A DNA stretch of 64,000 nucleotides from Aedes albopictus. Taxonomy: Eukaryota; Arthropoda; Insecta; Diptera; Culicidae. Location of the stretch: the NCBI RefSeq assembly GCF_035046485.1, contig NC_085137.1, positions 8,595,977 through 8,659,976 of the forward strand. The letters run 5' to 3'. The notes below the pieces were generated by a model. The model was not told the DNA's origin. It saw nothing but the letters and a program-made list of their open reading frames with translations, and made no database searches. This document shows, in pieces, positions 45,590 to 57,507 of this stretch. The position numbers and the translations under genes were made by a program. Within the stretch, counting starts at the first letter, position 1, and each line of letters starts with the position of its first letter.

Positions 45590-45862
45590 CACAGATCGAA
45601 AAAAGAGTGTAAAATTCTGTGACATATGATGCACATAATTGGAGCGTGGGATATCACAAAAGTTTACATGTCATATCATGTAAATTTCATGAAACATCAT
45701 GTAAACTTCCATTATATGTCATGTAATTCAGCATGACTCTGAGTTTTTACATGACATATAACGTAAATTTACATGATATATCATGTAAACCATCATAACA
45801 CTAAGTTTACATTACTAAAATTAAGTTTACATGACGTGTAAATGTCATTATTTTTATCTGTG
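45590..45862. mobile_element. 273-bp TA-flanked MITE with internal ATGATATATCATGTAAA palindromes
   Basis: TA on both sides; ends CACAGATCGAAAAAAG and TTATTTTTATCTGTG. Interior has repeated TTTACATGATATATCATG-type inverted motifs. Confidence 0.7.
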
Positions 45863-45941
45863 TAAAGTATGTATGTAGAAGTATTGTGTCAACATTTCGA
45901 TCAAACCATTTAAAAGTTATAGCCATATATGTAGCACTATA

Positions 45942-46514
45942 CCCGAGTAGGTGGAAAAACCTGATGAAGAGCATATTTAGTTATTATTGATTGAATTACT
46001 GAAGAGCAAAAACTGCTATTGATTTGATTAATTAAGAGGTGAAAGATCAGAAATAATAGAAAAATCTAATATGGTGAACTGTTCAATAATAGCTCGTTAA
46101 GATATTACAAGATCAAAACAATTGCAGACAAGATCTGTCATTTTTTTTCTAGAGAAAATTTAAAAATTGTCAGCATTCAGCATCAAACCTACGACTATGA
46201 TTCACAGGCGGCGATGCTTACCACTCAACTGTAGCTCACTGTTGTAAATAACATGGAAATGAAAGCATGCGGTTCTTCGTTTCCACAGCTTAGAAAAGAT
46301 CACATGGCATTTCACTAACATTGAGCCATCTCTCTGGGTGTATGTATTCCAATTCGTGCAGAAGAACTAAACTTGTTATTATGTTGAAATTTACAGCTAT
46401 TTCGACAAGAACACAAACTGATATCATATCACTTTGAGCTATTCGTGCGATATTCATTATTTTTTTAAAAATGTTCGATTTGAGATATGATTTAGATATT
46501 CTCGTCTACCCGGG
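45942..46514. mobile_element. 573-bp element with CCCGAGTAGG ends and tRNA-like centre
   Basis: Ends CCCGAGTAGGTGG and CTCGTCTACCCGGG are inverted. Minus-strand tRNA-like module near 46175-46240 (GTTGAGTGGTAAGCATCG; AGGTTTGATGC). Same plan as 5561-6318. Confidence 0.5.
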
Positions 46515-46865
46515 ATGTCACAATAAGCAAGTGCGGTTTTTGGTTTAGTCAAATTCAATCTGTTCCTACCTTGAAAGTATTGAAAGTATGGCTGAAAGTA
46601 TGGCTGAACAAAGTTAAACACTGTCAAAGTTTAATAAAAATCGGAACTGTGTTGCCAGTTCTACAGTCAAACACTGATTTTAAAATGTTAAATAGTGCCC
46701 AAAAATTAAAAAAAGGGTTTTGTTTGAATTATTAAAATGTACTGAACCGATTATGATGAAATTTTCACCATTTATTATGCCTTACTTGGAGAACTTACCG
46801 TCAAATGTTCAGACATTTTGTTGAGCTAACAACAAAGTTGAAGCCAAAATATTCTTTAAAAATGA

Positions 46866-47045
46866 TGCCCAAACTTTCCAAAACTAGCCCTGGGCTAGTT
46901 CATCTCGGGATCTACACTTTACTTCCCTTCCGAAAGAAGAGCTCACATATTGCGAGTTTGTCGGGAGTGGGATTCGATCCCAGGTCCTCGGCGTGATAGT
47001 CACGTGCATTAACCATCACATCAGGTCCGCTCCGAAAACCACATT
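46866..47045 (-). mobile_element. SINE of family B
   Basis: Minus strand: GTGATGGTTAATGCACGTGA and GGGATCGAATCCCACTCCCG form the tRNA-like head, followed by CTTTCGGAAGGGAAGTAAAG and GAACTAGCCCAGGGCTAG. Same family as 15965-16060. Confidence 0.65.
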
Positions 47046-47990
47046 TTATTGTATCGACAATATATGCGCCAATACTAAACCGATTTTGATGCAATTTTTA
47101 TAGAATCAATTACACATAATATGCTATTCCTTGTTTAAAAATCAACAATTTTTTTGCATGCAATCCAAAGACTTACATTATTTTGTGTGTCCACTTTTTT
47201 GAATCCAGTCATTATGTGATTTAATTCTAGAAGAGCAGACAAATTCCAATTATCAAATACTTTTGAAAAAAGCTCACACCCTAATAAAAGTGCACTGTAT
47301 TCATCTTCCGAATGGAGATTCTCTCTAAGAAACTTCTGAAGCACATTTAATATGGAGTTCTCAAAAGCCGCACAGATTAGTAAATACTACTCATCATAAA
47401 TAAAACTTTCAACTCGAAAATTTGGCTATACATTTCTTAGAGAATACTAAAGGACGTTCACCAGGATATTTATATAAAATTCCTCTAAGTATAAATTCAA
47501 TCAGTCGCACGTCTCTTTTAAGGATATTTTTACAGTTTAGACAAGTGCTATCATGGTAAGATCAGAGCTGATTAACCAGGGTTTTCAAATTCCAGCGCCT
47601 CATATACTGGCCCCTGAGGAATATTGCTTATTATTTGGATGATTTTTCCTAATCATGACAATAATTCTTTAAAATAAACGCCCCTGTAGCATAGTGAACT
47701 TCTCTTATGTGTATTTCTTGATAAAATAACGTGCTATCGGCCATAGTTTTTCTCATCATAAGAAAAATATATGGCAAAGTCTTATGCAAAGTTGAGGTTA
47801 CCATACCATAATTTAAAAATTATGTGTGTGTGGTGAAATTTTGCTGCTCCTCAAAAAAAAAATACGATATTGTTATTTTCATTCTAGCCTTAGGGAAACA
47901 TCAATGCAATGAACAGAAAGCTTATGGACCTAGGATCAATGGTCTAGATCTGCTTGAAGATTCCTTCTCACATTTCTCCAATAATTTCTC
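47046..47990. other. AT-rich intron sequence
   Basis: No gene or element recognised. Confidence 0.35.
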
Positions 47991-47996
47991 AAAGTA

Positions 47997-49640
47997 CACT
48001 GGAACCTCTTTTTATGCACATGGCTGGGACTGCATAAATTAAAAATGTGCATAAATTAAAAGTCATAAAAAGAGGGAAATTTATGCATAAATTAAGTTTG
48101 GGCCTTAATTAGAGAATCTAGTTCGCGAGAACAGGTATTACTTCTGGGCAGTTGAGGTGGGGCTAAGGGGGTTTTCAGAAAGTTCCCAGAGAGCCCAAAA
48201 AAGGGGTTCCAAGGGGCTTCAGGGGCGTTTTAAGGGGTTGTTTCGTTGGATTTGAGGAACCTTTTAAGGGTGTTCTGTCAAGATTGTTTGGTGTTTTCAT
48301 GGGATTACGGGGAATTCTGGGGTATTTCAATAATATTAAGTGGGTTTCAGGGGCATTTGAAGGGGTTTTAGGGGCAATTCATGAGATTTCAGGAGCCTTT
48401 AAAAGGCGTTGCAAGAGGTTTGAAGGGTGTTTTAAGGCATTTCAGAGTTTGCTCTGAAACTTCCTGAAATGCCCCAAAAATTCCCCTTAAACCTCCCGGG
48501 GACACCATGTAACGCACCTGAAAGGCTTTAAAACCTCTGAGAACTCCTCCGTAACGCTTCCGTAACGCCTCTGAATCCCCCGAAAGTTCTCTGAAACGTC
48601 CTGAAAGGCATTCAAAATCCTCCTTAAACCCCCTAGGACCCCATGTGACGCACCTGAGAGGCCCCAAACCCCCGAAAACTCTTCCGTAACGCTCTCGTAA
48701 CGCCAATTAATTCCGCAGAAAATGCTCTGAAACGTCCTAAAATGCCTTCAAAATTCCCCTTAAACCACCCCATGTAACGCACACGTGAGGCTTCGAACCC
48801 AACGAAAACTCCTAGTAACGCTTAAGTAACGCCTCTGCATCCCGCCGAAAATGCTCTGAAACGTTTTGAAATGCCTCCAAAATCCCCCTTAAACCCCCTC
48901 GAACCCCATGTAACGCTCCTGAAAGGCTTCGAAACCCCTGAGAACTCCTCCGTAACGCTTCCCTAACGCCTCTGAATCCCCCGAAAATTCTCTGAAACGG
49001 CCTGAAATGCCACCAAAATCCCCCTTAAATCCCCTCGGACTCCATGTAACGCACCTGAGAGGCCCCAAACCCCCCCGAAAAATCATGCGTAACGCTTTCG
49101 TAACGCCTCTTAAACACGCCGAAAATGGTCTGAAACATTCAGAAATGCCTTCAAAATTCCCCTTAAGCCCCCTCGGACCCCATGTAACGCATCTGAGAAG
49201 CTCCAAACACCTTCAAAATTCCTTCGTAACGCTTCCGTAACGCCGCTGAATCACGCCGAAAATGGTCTGAAACATCCTGAAATGTCTCAAAAAATCCTCC
49301 TAAACCAAAACCCCTAAAACGTCTCCGTAACGCCTCTGAAAATAGCCTAAAAAGCTCTAAGACTTTCTGAAATGACTCCGAAACACCCTTAAGACCCACT
49401 CGGAGCCCATGTAACGCACATCAGACCTTCAGAAACACACAAAAAAAAAACCTGTAACCTTCCTTTGCTCTCCTCTGTATACACCCCTTGGCCGCCGTTG
49501 CAATAGTTCCCGTCATTATTAAATATTCTTATGCACAATATTAGTTCTGAGTAGCTTTCCCTCTTTTTATGCAGGGCATAAAAAAAGATGCATAAATTAA
49601 AAGTGCATAAAAATAACATGCATAAAAAGAGGTTTTAGTG
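47997..49640. mobile_element. 1,644-bp TA-flanked inverted-repeat element carrying a satellite
   Basis: TA at 47995-47996 and 49641-49642. Terminal inverted repeats of 22 bp start CACTGGAACCTCTTTTTATG on the left and CACTAAAACCTCTTTTTATG from the right (2 differences). Subterminal GCATAAATTAAAAGTGCATA motifs are present at both ends. No transposase. TA duplication and the CA-starting end suggest the Tc1/mariner/pogo group. Confidence 0.7.
48180..49400. repeat. about 135-bp satellite in two inverted arrays
   Basis: C-rich units from about 48445 onward (CCATGTAACGCACCTGAG, GTAACGCTTCCGTAACGCC, CTGAAACGTCCTGAAATGCC). GTAACGC anchors at 48551, 48686, 48815, 48952, 49089 and 49226 give periods of 129-137 bp. 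The part before about 48440 is the same kind of sequence in the opposite orientation (G-rich), meeting at TTTGCTCTGAAAC. Confidence 0.8.
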
Positions 49641-49669
49641 TATACTGTACAAACAGTTATTCGAATGAA

Positions 49670-51405
49670 AGTCCTGGATGAAATGTTTTATTGGATGCTC
49701 TTCTGGAATTTTCGCAGAAGCTCTTTTTATGAGTTCAGTAAAAAAATCTCCAAAGATAGAACCAGGAAGTTCCTGGGAATTCATCTAGAAATTTAAAAAA
49801 AAAACTTCAGTTATTCCTTCAGAAAAATCAATTTCTGTAGAAATTCCTAAACAAATGAGTTCCTCTAGTGATTCCCTCACATTCGCATTGTTGAGTAGCT
49901 CCCAAGAGATTCTTGCAGGAAATTCTTCAAAAATTCAGATTTCTTTTTGCAGGAATCCTTTCTGAAACTCCAGTCAGTGTTCTTTTCAGGAACTTCTCCG
50001 GGGATTCTCTCAGGCATTTTTTTCAGAAATTCTTCCAGAAAACTCTTAAAAGGTTCTTCTTCAAGTTCCTCCAAAGGGTTTCCCAGAAGATACTCAAACA
50101 TTCCTCCAGGGGGTAATACAGAGGATACTCATTTTTACTGTATGTTCATCAATATTCGAGAATATTAGATGCCCTTTTCGAAAAGTTACAGCTGGTTGAA
50201 TATTTTTTGAAAAGTGAAAATTTTACCTGTTCCAACTATTTTGAGTATCCCCTGTATATCGAGACCATCCTTCAGGAATTCTTGGGACCCTTCAAGAATA
50301 TCTTCAGGAATTACTTCAGGGTTTATTTCTAGGTGTTCTCTCTGGAATATCTCAAGAAATTCTTTCTAAAATGACTGATCATTCAGAATTTATCAAATAA
50401 AAAATTCTTGAAATTTTCAAAGGCAATTCCTCAAAATATCAGAAATTTCTTCAAGAAATCCAACGAAAGAATCGTTGGAAAAAAAAATTGAAAATTCTGA
50501 CAATTTTCAAATAGGATGTATATGGAATAATTTCTGAGGAAATCCCTTGCTGGCATTTATGAAGAAACACTTAAACTACTAAAGGATTCGATGAAGACGT
50601 TTCTGTAGAAATTCCTGATTAAATTTCAGAAGGAATCCATTGAGGAATTTCCAAAAGAAAACTGGGAGTTAATTTTTTGAATAAATCTTTCATCAAATTC
50701 TTGTAGAATCCCCTGGAGAAAATCCAAAAGCATCCCTAGGGAAATATATGGAAGAAGCCCAGGGATATTCCTGAAGAAGTTCTAAATAATTTCTGGAAAC
50801 GTTCGTAAACAAATTTTAAAGAATTCCCTGCAAAGAGTCCTAGAAAAATCTCATGAGAAATTTCCAAATTTGAGAAGATTTTAGAAGAATTTCCGGGGAA
50901 ATACATCGAGGAGTACTCGGAGGAACTCCTGGAGGAATCTCTGTTTGAATTTCTGCAGAAATCTCAGGAGGAATACCTGCTGGAATCACAAAAAAAAATC
51001 GTGAAAGAACTTCAGGAGAAATTCCTGAAGACATTTATTTAAAAATTATTGAAGATTCCCTGAAAAAAATAAAGGAACCGGAGGAGCAAGTCTTGGAAGA
51101 ATCCTCGGATTATTTTATAAAAAGAATGCCTGAAGTAATTTCTGGAGGGAGAACTTCCGAAAATTCCGTCCGCAGGCTTTAGCAAAGTGTGACTATCCAT
51201 GCGCAAATTTATAAAGTCGCATGCAAAAAGTGTACATTAGGGACAATTTTTGCGTGACCTAAATTTTGGACTTTCTAAGGAACCATTTTAGAAGGTTCTG
51301 AAGAAATTCTTTGAAAAATTTATGGAGGAACTTAAAGCATCCCTCGAAAATATGTCTGAAGTTGTATTTGAAAGATTTATTTTAAGAAATCCATGGAGAC
51401 ATTTC
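49670..51405. repeat. 12-bp-period repeat blocks, orientation switch near 50390
   Basis: CC/TC-spacer orientation at 49670-50110 and 50250-50370; GG/GA-spacer at 50520-51400. Confidence 0.55.
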
Positions 51406-51413
51406 TGGGAGAA

Positions 51414-51931
51414 TTTATTTATTTATTTATTTATTTAATACCAATCTTCATCTGACTATGTCTTAATGAAGTAAAAAAAAAATACATACATAGATAAAAG
51501 CAAATTACAAATCAAAAGAGGAAAAACAACAATCGTCAAAATTAAAACTGGACTTAAAGCTGATGGTTCACTCGGTTGAGGTTTCGGAAGTGCATCGTGA
51601 AGCGTTGCTGCATGGAAGCCAAGGAATTATTGAAATCAAACAGATAAGCAACTTCGTTGAAAATAGACAACATGAACCGTATAGAGTCGTGTTGTACGTA
51701 ACGACTGTTTCGCCGATCCAGCCGCAAAATGTCCCGTCTTCGAAGCGATCTTGCAGGAGCGTACAAATTAATCTGTGATAGGAGTGCCGATGAATCTATA
51801 CTACCCTTCAGGATCTTTGCAATAAACATGGCCTGTGCGGTATGGCGTCTCGTTTCTATTGCTGCAAAAATGTTCGGAATTCGTGGACTGTTTTCTGAAC
51901 GAGTCCTCTGAGAAATTTTTGGAAAAAACAT
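51414..51931 (-). pseudogene. 5'-truncated Jockey-like LINE, C-terminal end and 3' tail
   Basis: Minus-strand frame reads RRHTAQAMFIAKILKGSIDS, SALLSQINLYAPARSLRRRD, YVQHDSIRFMLSIFNEVAYL, FDFNNS and ends NHQL-stop at 51554. This is the usual C-terminus of Jockey/R1-type LINE reverse-transcriptase proteins, downstream of the polymerase domain. After the stop there is an approximately 115-bp 3' UTR and a TAAA-type tail (TTTATTTATTTATTTATT on the plus strand at 51414-51440). The catalytic part is missing, as in a normal 5'-truncated insertion. Confidence 0.75.
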
Positions 51932-53566
51932 CTTTAAATATTTACTTCGGATGCCTTTTATATTAATGGTAAGACTTCTTGCAAAGACTTACCCAGGTGT
52001 GTAGAGATGATTGGGTGTTTATCACTGTAAATACATAAATAGTAGCGAAATCTCCAATGGCAATCTATGCAAATTCATCCACAATATGTGGATGCAATCA
52101 TGCTTTTATATGCTCAATTGCTCTAGATATTAGAGAAACAAGTTTATTAGATCAAGTTATAATACAGAAACGCATTTTTTTCTGAAATTTTCTTGGGTAC
52201 GGACTTGGTTAAAAAGTAAAGGAGCTTCTGAAACGTAGTGCTACGTCAAAATAAGGTGCGGCTGCAAACACCGAGAGTGTCAGTATCTCGAGCCAAAGTC
52301 ATAAAAAATGTTGCGATTGCATATCTCACCGAAAGCATCTCTGGAATGTAAAATGCAATTAAACAATTAGCATTCCTTGTCGGACCAACTGGCCTCCCAC
52401 TACTGCAGCCAGGCTCAAACTATCCGATGCTGACCCCGGCCAAGTTCCACCGCCCAATATCAAACCAATCGATTAGCGCACACAACGGCCGCCGTCGTAC
52501 GTCCAAACATGCTTTCCCGCTGCACTTTCCTTCCCCAAATCAAGCCAACCTTCCGCGGAACAACGACGCGAACATGCATGGCTTTTACCTCCTCGGAATC
52601 CTTATCTTCTCCGCTTTCCCGGGCCCCGGCCCGCGTTCCTCGACGAATTAAGCTGCATTTCCATCTCCCATATAATCATTTTAAACGATTTCAGCTGTTA
52701 TTTATTATTATGTTTCCTCTTCTTCACCCCGAGTGTTGCAGAAAGGTCTTTTCCCGAATATCTGGCGTATGCTTAGGAGTCTCGGACCTTTCAGTGGTGT
52801 GGCTGGCATTTCTGGAGTGTCTAAATTCTCTAATTTCCATGTTTTGCGGTGCGTCGGCGCTCGTCGGGGCGAATTTTCTTCCTGGTGTCTGGCGAGTTGC
52901 ATTTTTGATCAATATGAATTCTCGGAGGAATGTAAATGTGGTTCGTGGGTCATCCGTCCTATTTAGCCGCAATACTCTGTCTGAGATTGGCCCCGGGCGG
53001 GAAAGGGAGACCCAGACCTGCCATTTATTTGACGCGATTAGCATAAATACCTTTTAGGCGGATCGCAGAACGCGCGAGGCTCTGCAAAGCGCATTTTTGA
53101 TAACCAAGAACGATGTATACGTAAACGCATAGGCCAAGATCGATCGATTGGCCACTGTCAGGATGGGTCTAGATTTTGCGATTATGTAGATTATAAGTAT
53201 GGCACACATAAATTTGTTATGGGGCTCTCGCGCAATAGTGCTGTCGATAGATATTTTTTTTTTTTGGTGAACCGGTTGAACAATATTTAGGGCGATGATG
53301 TCAGGGACGGTGCGGAGCAGGAGACGGCATCAATTTAGGCTTGAACACGCGATGTGCAGCTTTATTTTATCTCGTTTGCTCAACGTTTGTGCTTTATCGA
53401 ATTTTTGGCGGCTCTAAATCAATTTTCAACCATAAACAGACTGGTTTGGAATTGACTGTTTTGTTTACATTACAAAGGGATTTCACTCTTCAATTTAGTA
53501 TCAAATCAAATGTTTATGATAGACATCCGTTAACGATTTATTGACATAATACTCAGTTTCGATGAA
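51932..53566. other. non-repetitive intron island
   Basis: 52190-53060 is GC-richer and unique, with CCAATCGATTAGCGC, CATATAATCATTTTAAACGA and GCATTCCTTGTCGGACC. Both strands are open in places (52509-53057 plus; 52724-53044 minus), without recognised family or splice signals. Possible conserved regulatory DNA of dac. Confidence 0.3.
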
Positions 53567-54161
53567 CTGCCAATTGTTCTGGAATCGCGGCGTAAGTGCC
53601 CGCCAAGCGTCCTTGGAACCCTGTTCTCTGAATTAATTGGTTTAGGGACAGAAAACGTCGAATGCCAAAATGTCGAAAATGAGTAATGTAACAAAAAGTT
53701 AGTTCTATATTCATTTGAGGAGAAACTTCAGAGAATACAATGGCTGCCACAATGGCCGACTTGGTCCCCTATTCACAATTTCAAAAGCATCAATTTTGAA
53801 AATTCGTAAACAAATGCTCTCGATTTGGAAAAGCTGCCTCTTTTTGCAAGTGAGCAAAGCCAGGTTTGTTTTGTTCGATGTGTCGTTCGTCAGATTTGTG
53901 CCTTTAAAGTTTGTATGCAAAATTGCAATTGGATTTCTTGATGTTCCACCTTAAAGTTCCCACATTATTTCTCTTTTTTACGTTTTGTCCTTGGGGCGTT
54001 TTGGCATTTGACGTTTGTCTTTCAAAGCTTTGTCTCTTTCGATATTTTGGCATTCAACGTGTTGTTTTACGACGTTTTGTTCCTAAACCAATTGGTTCAG
54101 CGTGCAGGGAAACAAGGACGCTTGGTGGGCACTTACGCTGTGATTCGAGAACAAGTGGCAG
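53567..54161. mobile_element. 595-bp inverted-repeat element
   Basis: Arms of about 110 bp: TGCCAATTGTTCTGGAATC, CGTAAGTGCCCGCCAAGCGT, TTAATTGGTTTAGG, AATGCCAAAATGTCGAAA on the left; the inverted right arm runs from TTTCGATATTTTGGCATTC to GAACAAGTGGCA. The interior also repeats TTTTGGCATTTGACG. No transposase. Confidence 0.7.
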
Positions 54162-54360
54162 CACATCAAGTGTCACATTCGAGCGCTTTTCGACACTCCA
54201 GCGATGCGTAAAGAACCCGCCGAAGATCGAGTTTGGGTGAACCAGCCGGCAGTTCCTTTTTGGTTAACCAGCTGACAGTCCGCCTCTATTCGTGTATGCT
54301 ACGAGAACGTCGCGCCCGTTCTGGGAGGAACCTCTTCAACATCCAGCGCAGTTGCTGATG

Positions 54361-55420
54361 ACTTGACTTCCATGCCATCGTACGTACAGGTGGTGCTCGA
54401 GTCCTGCACGCAGTTTCCTCGGTCACATTCGTTCATTCTCATCGCATCAAGCTCAAGCTTCGGCATAAATCAGTCGCATTCCTCGTCGCAGCGCTGCCGA
54501 AGAGTGCATACAGTTCAACATCTTCGAGTTCCAGGCGAAGAATCCGAGCGAGAAGTTTGGACAGGGACACTATCTGTACCAGTGTACGGCGTTCCAGAAG
54601 CTGGACACCGAACTGGTAAGACAAAAGAATATCTAAATTGTTTGAAGTGCGCCTTTCACCCGCATTTCCCATTTCGCCCGCACCTGTTCGAAAAGTCTAC
54701 GTCCATCACCCAATCTGAAGAATCTACCTGCTACGTCGCTGTCGAGGAAATGCTATCCATTCCGTCGAATCCAGCGTACTCGAAGTCCACTCCACAAGTT
54801 CCAGCTCAGCTACCGTGTACACCTAGTACTTCCAGCGTTCCCTCTCTCCGTGTTCACGACACCCGTCAATGGTCGATACCAGAGCATGTCGACCTCGTCT
54901 ATCCGACATTCGCGGTCACCAGTAACATCTATATGATTCTGGGGGACCACACGCTTCTTCCATGTCCTTCATTACGAACGAATATCTCTCAACAACGGCA
55001 TTCCGCTGCTCCAGAACACCGAATTTGGATGGGTCGTCTCTGGAGAGTACATGCTGGAAAACCACGACCGCGAACTAGCAGTTCAACAGTCCTTACACAC
55101 TCGACAAGCTGGTAAACGCTTCAGGTAGATAGAAGAGGTGCAGTAGTCAAAAGGTTAGTTTCCGTTTGCGTGATACTACCAGGAACACTTCGTCGAACAC
55201 ACCGTCCGAAATGAAGACGGTCGCTACGTTATCAAGCTCCCAAAGCGAGAAGAGTTGCTTCAACACACCGTACCTATGGCACCAGTTGTGTTCCGTTTAT
55301 AGTGATACCCCAAGGGGTTCCTTCCTGAAGATTTAAAACCTAGACGAGATCACTGACACGGAAGACCCCGTGACGGTACTGCGACAACAGTGCGAGGTGC
55401 AGGTGGCTACCGCAGGCTAA
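54361..55420 (+). pseudogene. BEL/Pao retrotransposon remnant, gag/protease/pol start
   Basis: In shifting frames: GHYLYQCTAFQKLDTEL (gag zinc-knuckle region wording), then SLNNGIPLLQNTEFGWVVSG (protease C-terminal part), then YYQEHFVEHTVRNEDGRYVI and KLPKREE (start of Pol). These are characteristic of BEL/Pao LTR retrotransposons. Frameshifts and stops are many. It is interrupted on the right by the RTE-like element; the integrase part resumes beyond 57005. LTRs were not located. Confidence 0.7.
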
Positions 55421-55456
55421 GGCTGGGGTGGCCTCTGCTGTGCATAGTAGCCGGCT

Positions 55457-57004
55457 CTATTCCACTCGGTCCATGGCTGTTTGTCTCCAGTTCCGCACTC
55501 TGCGTAGGGTCCGCAGATCGTCCTCCACTTGGTCGACCCACCTAGCTCGCTGCGCTCCACGTCTTCTTGTACCGGTCGGATGACTCTCGATAACCATTTT
55601 AGTCGGGTTGCTATCCGACATCCTGATGACGTGACCCGCCCATCGTAGCCTCCCGATTTTCACGGTATGGACGATGGTTGTTTCTCTCAGCAGCTGATGC
55701 AGCTCGTGGTTCATTCGCCTTCCCCAAGTTCCGTCTTCCATCTGCACTCCGCCGTAGATGGTACGCAACACCTTTCGTTCAAAAACTCCAAGGGCGCGTT
55801 GGTCCTCTGCACGTAGGGTCCATGTTTCGTGCCCATAGAGGACGACCGGTCTAATCAGCGTTTTGTAGATGGTTAACTTCGTGTTACGGCAAACTTTATT
55901 CGATCGTAGAGTTCTGCGGAGTCCAAAGTAAGAACGATTTCCTGCCACAATGCGCCTCTGAATTTCTCTGTTGGTGTCGTTGTCGGCGGTCACCAGTGAG
56001 CCCAAGTACACAAATTCTTCAACAGCCTCGATTTCATCACCGTCGATATAATCGATATAAATGCGGGAGGGCTGGCGCGGTGATTCCTCCCTGGAGCCCT
56101 TTGCCATCATGTACTTTGTCTTCGACACATTAATGACTAATCCGATTCGCCTGGCTTCACTCTTTAGTCGGATGTACGTTTCCGCCATCGTCTCAAATTT
56201 ACGAGCTATAATATCAATATCATCGGCGAAACCAAGCAGCTGAACGGACTTCGTGAAAATCGTTCCACTCGTGTTTATCCCCGCTCTCCTTATTACACCC
56301 TCTAAAGCAATGTTGAACAGCAAGCACGAAAGACCATCTCCTTGCCGTAACCCTCTTCGAGATTCGAAGGCACTCGAGAGTGTCCCTGATACTCGAACTA
56401 CGCACATCACTCGATCCATCGTCACCTTGATCAACCGTATCAGTTTATCCGGGAATCCGTATTCGTGCATAATCTGCCATAGCTGTTCTCGATCGATTGT
56501 ATCATACGCCGATTTGAGATCGATGAACAAGTGATGTGTGGGCACGTTGTATTCGCGGCATTTCTGCAACACCTGGCGGATGGCGAACATCTGGTCCGTT
56601 GTAGCGCGTTCACCCATAAATCCAGCCTGATATTGCCCCACGAACTCTCTTGCAATCGGTGATAGATGGCGGCATAAAATTTGAGAGAGTATCTTGTAGG
56701 CAGCGCTCAGTAGTGTGATCGCGCGGTAGTTCCCGCAATCCAACTTGTACCCCTTTTTGTAGATGGGACACACGATACCTTCCATCAATTCCTCCGGTAA
56801 TACTTCCTCCTCCCAAATCTTGGTAATGATCCAGTGTAGTGCTCTCACCAGTGCTTCTCCACCGTATTTTAGAAGCTCGCTTGGTAGTTGATCTGCTCCA
56901 GCGGCTTTGTTGTTTTTCAACCGGCCAACCTCCTCCTCAATCTCTTGCAGGTCAGGGGCCGGAAGTCTTTCGTCCTGTGCCGTGTTCGTTCCGTGGTCAG
57001 TCAA
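55457..57004 (-). CDS. RTE-like reverse transcriptase, 515-codon open frame, ends truncated
   Basis: Retrotransposon reverse transcriptase, on the same strand as dac but in its intron. Motifs in order: KNNKAAGADQLPSELLKYGG (about 30-49), NYRAITLLSAAYKILSQIL (92-110), FIDLKSAYD (160-168, motif A), RQGDGLSCLLFN (220-231, motif B), FADD (259-262, catalytic motif C), then C-terminal RRTLRSNKVCRNTKL and GRLRWAGHVIRM. The apurinic endonuclease expected before the RT is missing; the first Met is simply the first in the open stretch. The frame stops at MDRVE-TAG, where the 1030-1215 fragment has Trp, so the last residues are lost by a nonsense change. Lack of internal stops suggests a younger insertion than the surrounding BEL remnant. 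Clade assignment (RTE) is by general wording. Confidence 0.85.
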   Translation of the reverse strand: MTDHGTNTAQDERLPAPDLQEIEEEVGRLKNNKAAGADQLPSELLKYGGEALVRALHWIITKIWEEEVLPEELMEGIVCPIYKKGYKLDCGNYRAITLLSAAYKILSQILCRHLSPIAREFVGQYQAGFMGERATTDQMFAIRQVLQKCREYNVPTHHLFIDLKSAYDTIDREQLWQIMHEYGFPDKLIRLIKVTMDRVMCVVRVSGTLSSAFESRRGLRQGDGLSCLLFNIALEGVIRRAGINTSGTIFTKSVQLLGFADDIDIIARKFETMAETYIRLKSEARRIGLVINVSKTKYMMAKGSREESPRQPSRIYIDYIDGDEIEAVEEFVYLGSLVTADNDTNREIQRRIVAGNRSYFGLRRTLRSNKVCRNTKLTIYKTLIRPVVLYGHETWTLRAEDQRALGVFERKVLRTIYGGVQMEDGTWGRRMNHELHQLLRETTIVHTVKIGRLRWAGHVIRMSDSNPTKMVIESHPTGTRRRGAQRARWVDQVEDDLRTLRRVRNWRQTAMDRVE

Positions 57005-57495
57005 TTAACCAGTCTCGAAGCCCACAAGATCGTCACTCTTCATGTGTCGGAGATGCTTCGGATTGGCGCCATGATTCTGTGAGAACTGCCTCCGCAACAA
57101 GAACCAGCAGTGTTGTCGGCCCTCTGACCGTAGCCGAAATAGACTAGACTCTGCTCGTCTTGATCCGTCAGGCTTAGCATGAGCAACTCGAGAAGTAACT
57201 CCGCCTGTCCTTCACTGCGAAGGTGAACCGAAACACCAAACTTTAGGTCCTGAATCCGCCTCGCTGGCCGGTGTCACAACGCTTCTATTGTGAACGTATC
57301 ACATCTTATAGCCGGCCAAGCATCGGTGGACCGACCTAATCATGACAAGAAAACACCAGAAGACACTTCACGCTGGTGTGTCTACCAGAAGTACTGGCCT
57401 CTTGGCGGCTGGCGACCTGGTTTCGAAAGATCGTCCACCGGTGCGTAACGTGCGCTCGCACTCAGTGCGAGTTACTCAGGTGGCAGGTTTTGAAG
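57005..57495 (+). pseudogene. BEL/Pao remnant, integrase zinc-binding region
   Basis: Contains PEVLASWRLATWFRKIVHRC VTCARTQ in one frame and YWPLGG in another, equal to the typical WPLGG...VRKIVHxCVTCxR integrase N-terminal wording of BEL/Pao elements, with a frameshift. It is the right-hand part of the element begun at 54361, separated by the RTE-like insertion. Confidence 0.7.
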
Positions 57496-57507
57496 AAACT
57501 CCTAGAG

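Noticed and set aside
48389..49206. Paired 105-codon open frames with repeated RCVTWGPRG wording
   Set aside because: Translation of the approximately 135-bp satellite; frame is kept locally only by unit length.
52509..53057. 182-codon plus-strand open frame
   Set aside because: GC-rich island with open frames on both strands and no recognisable domain.
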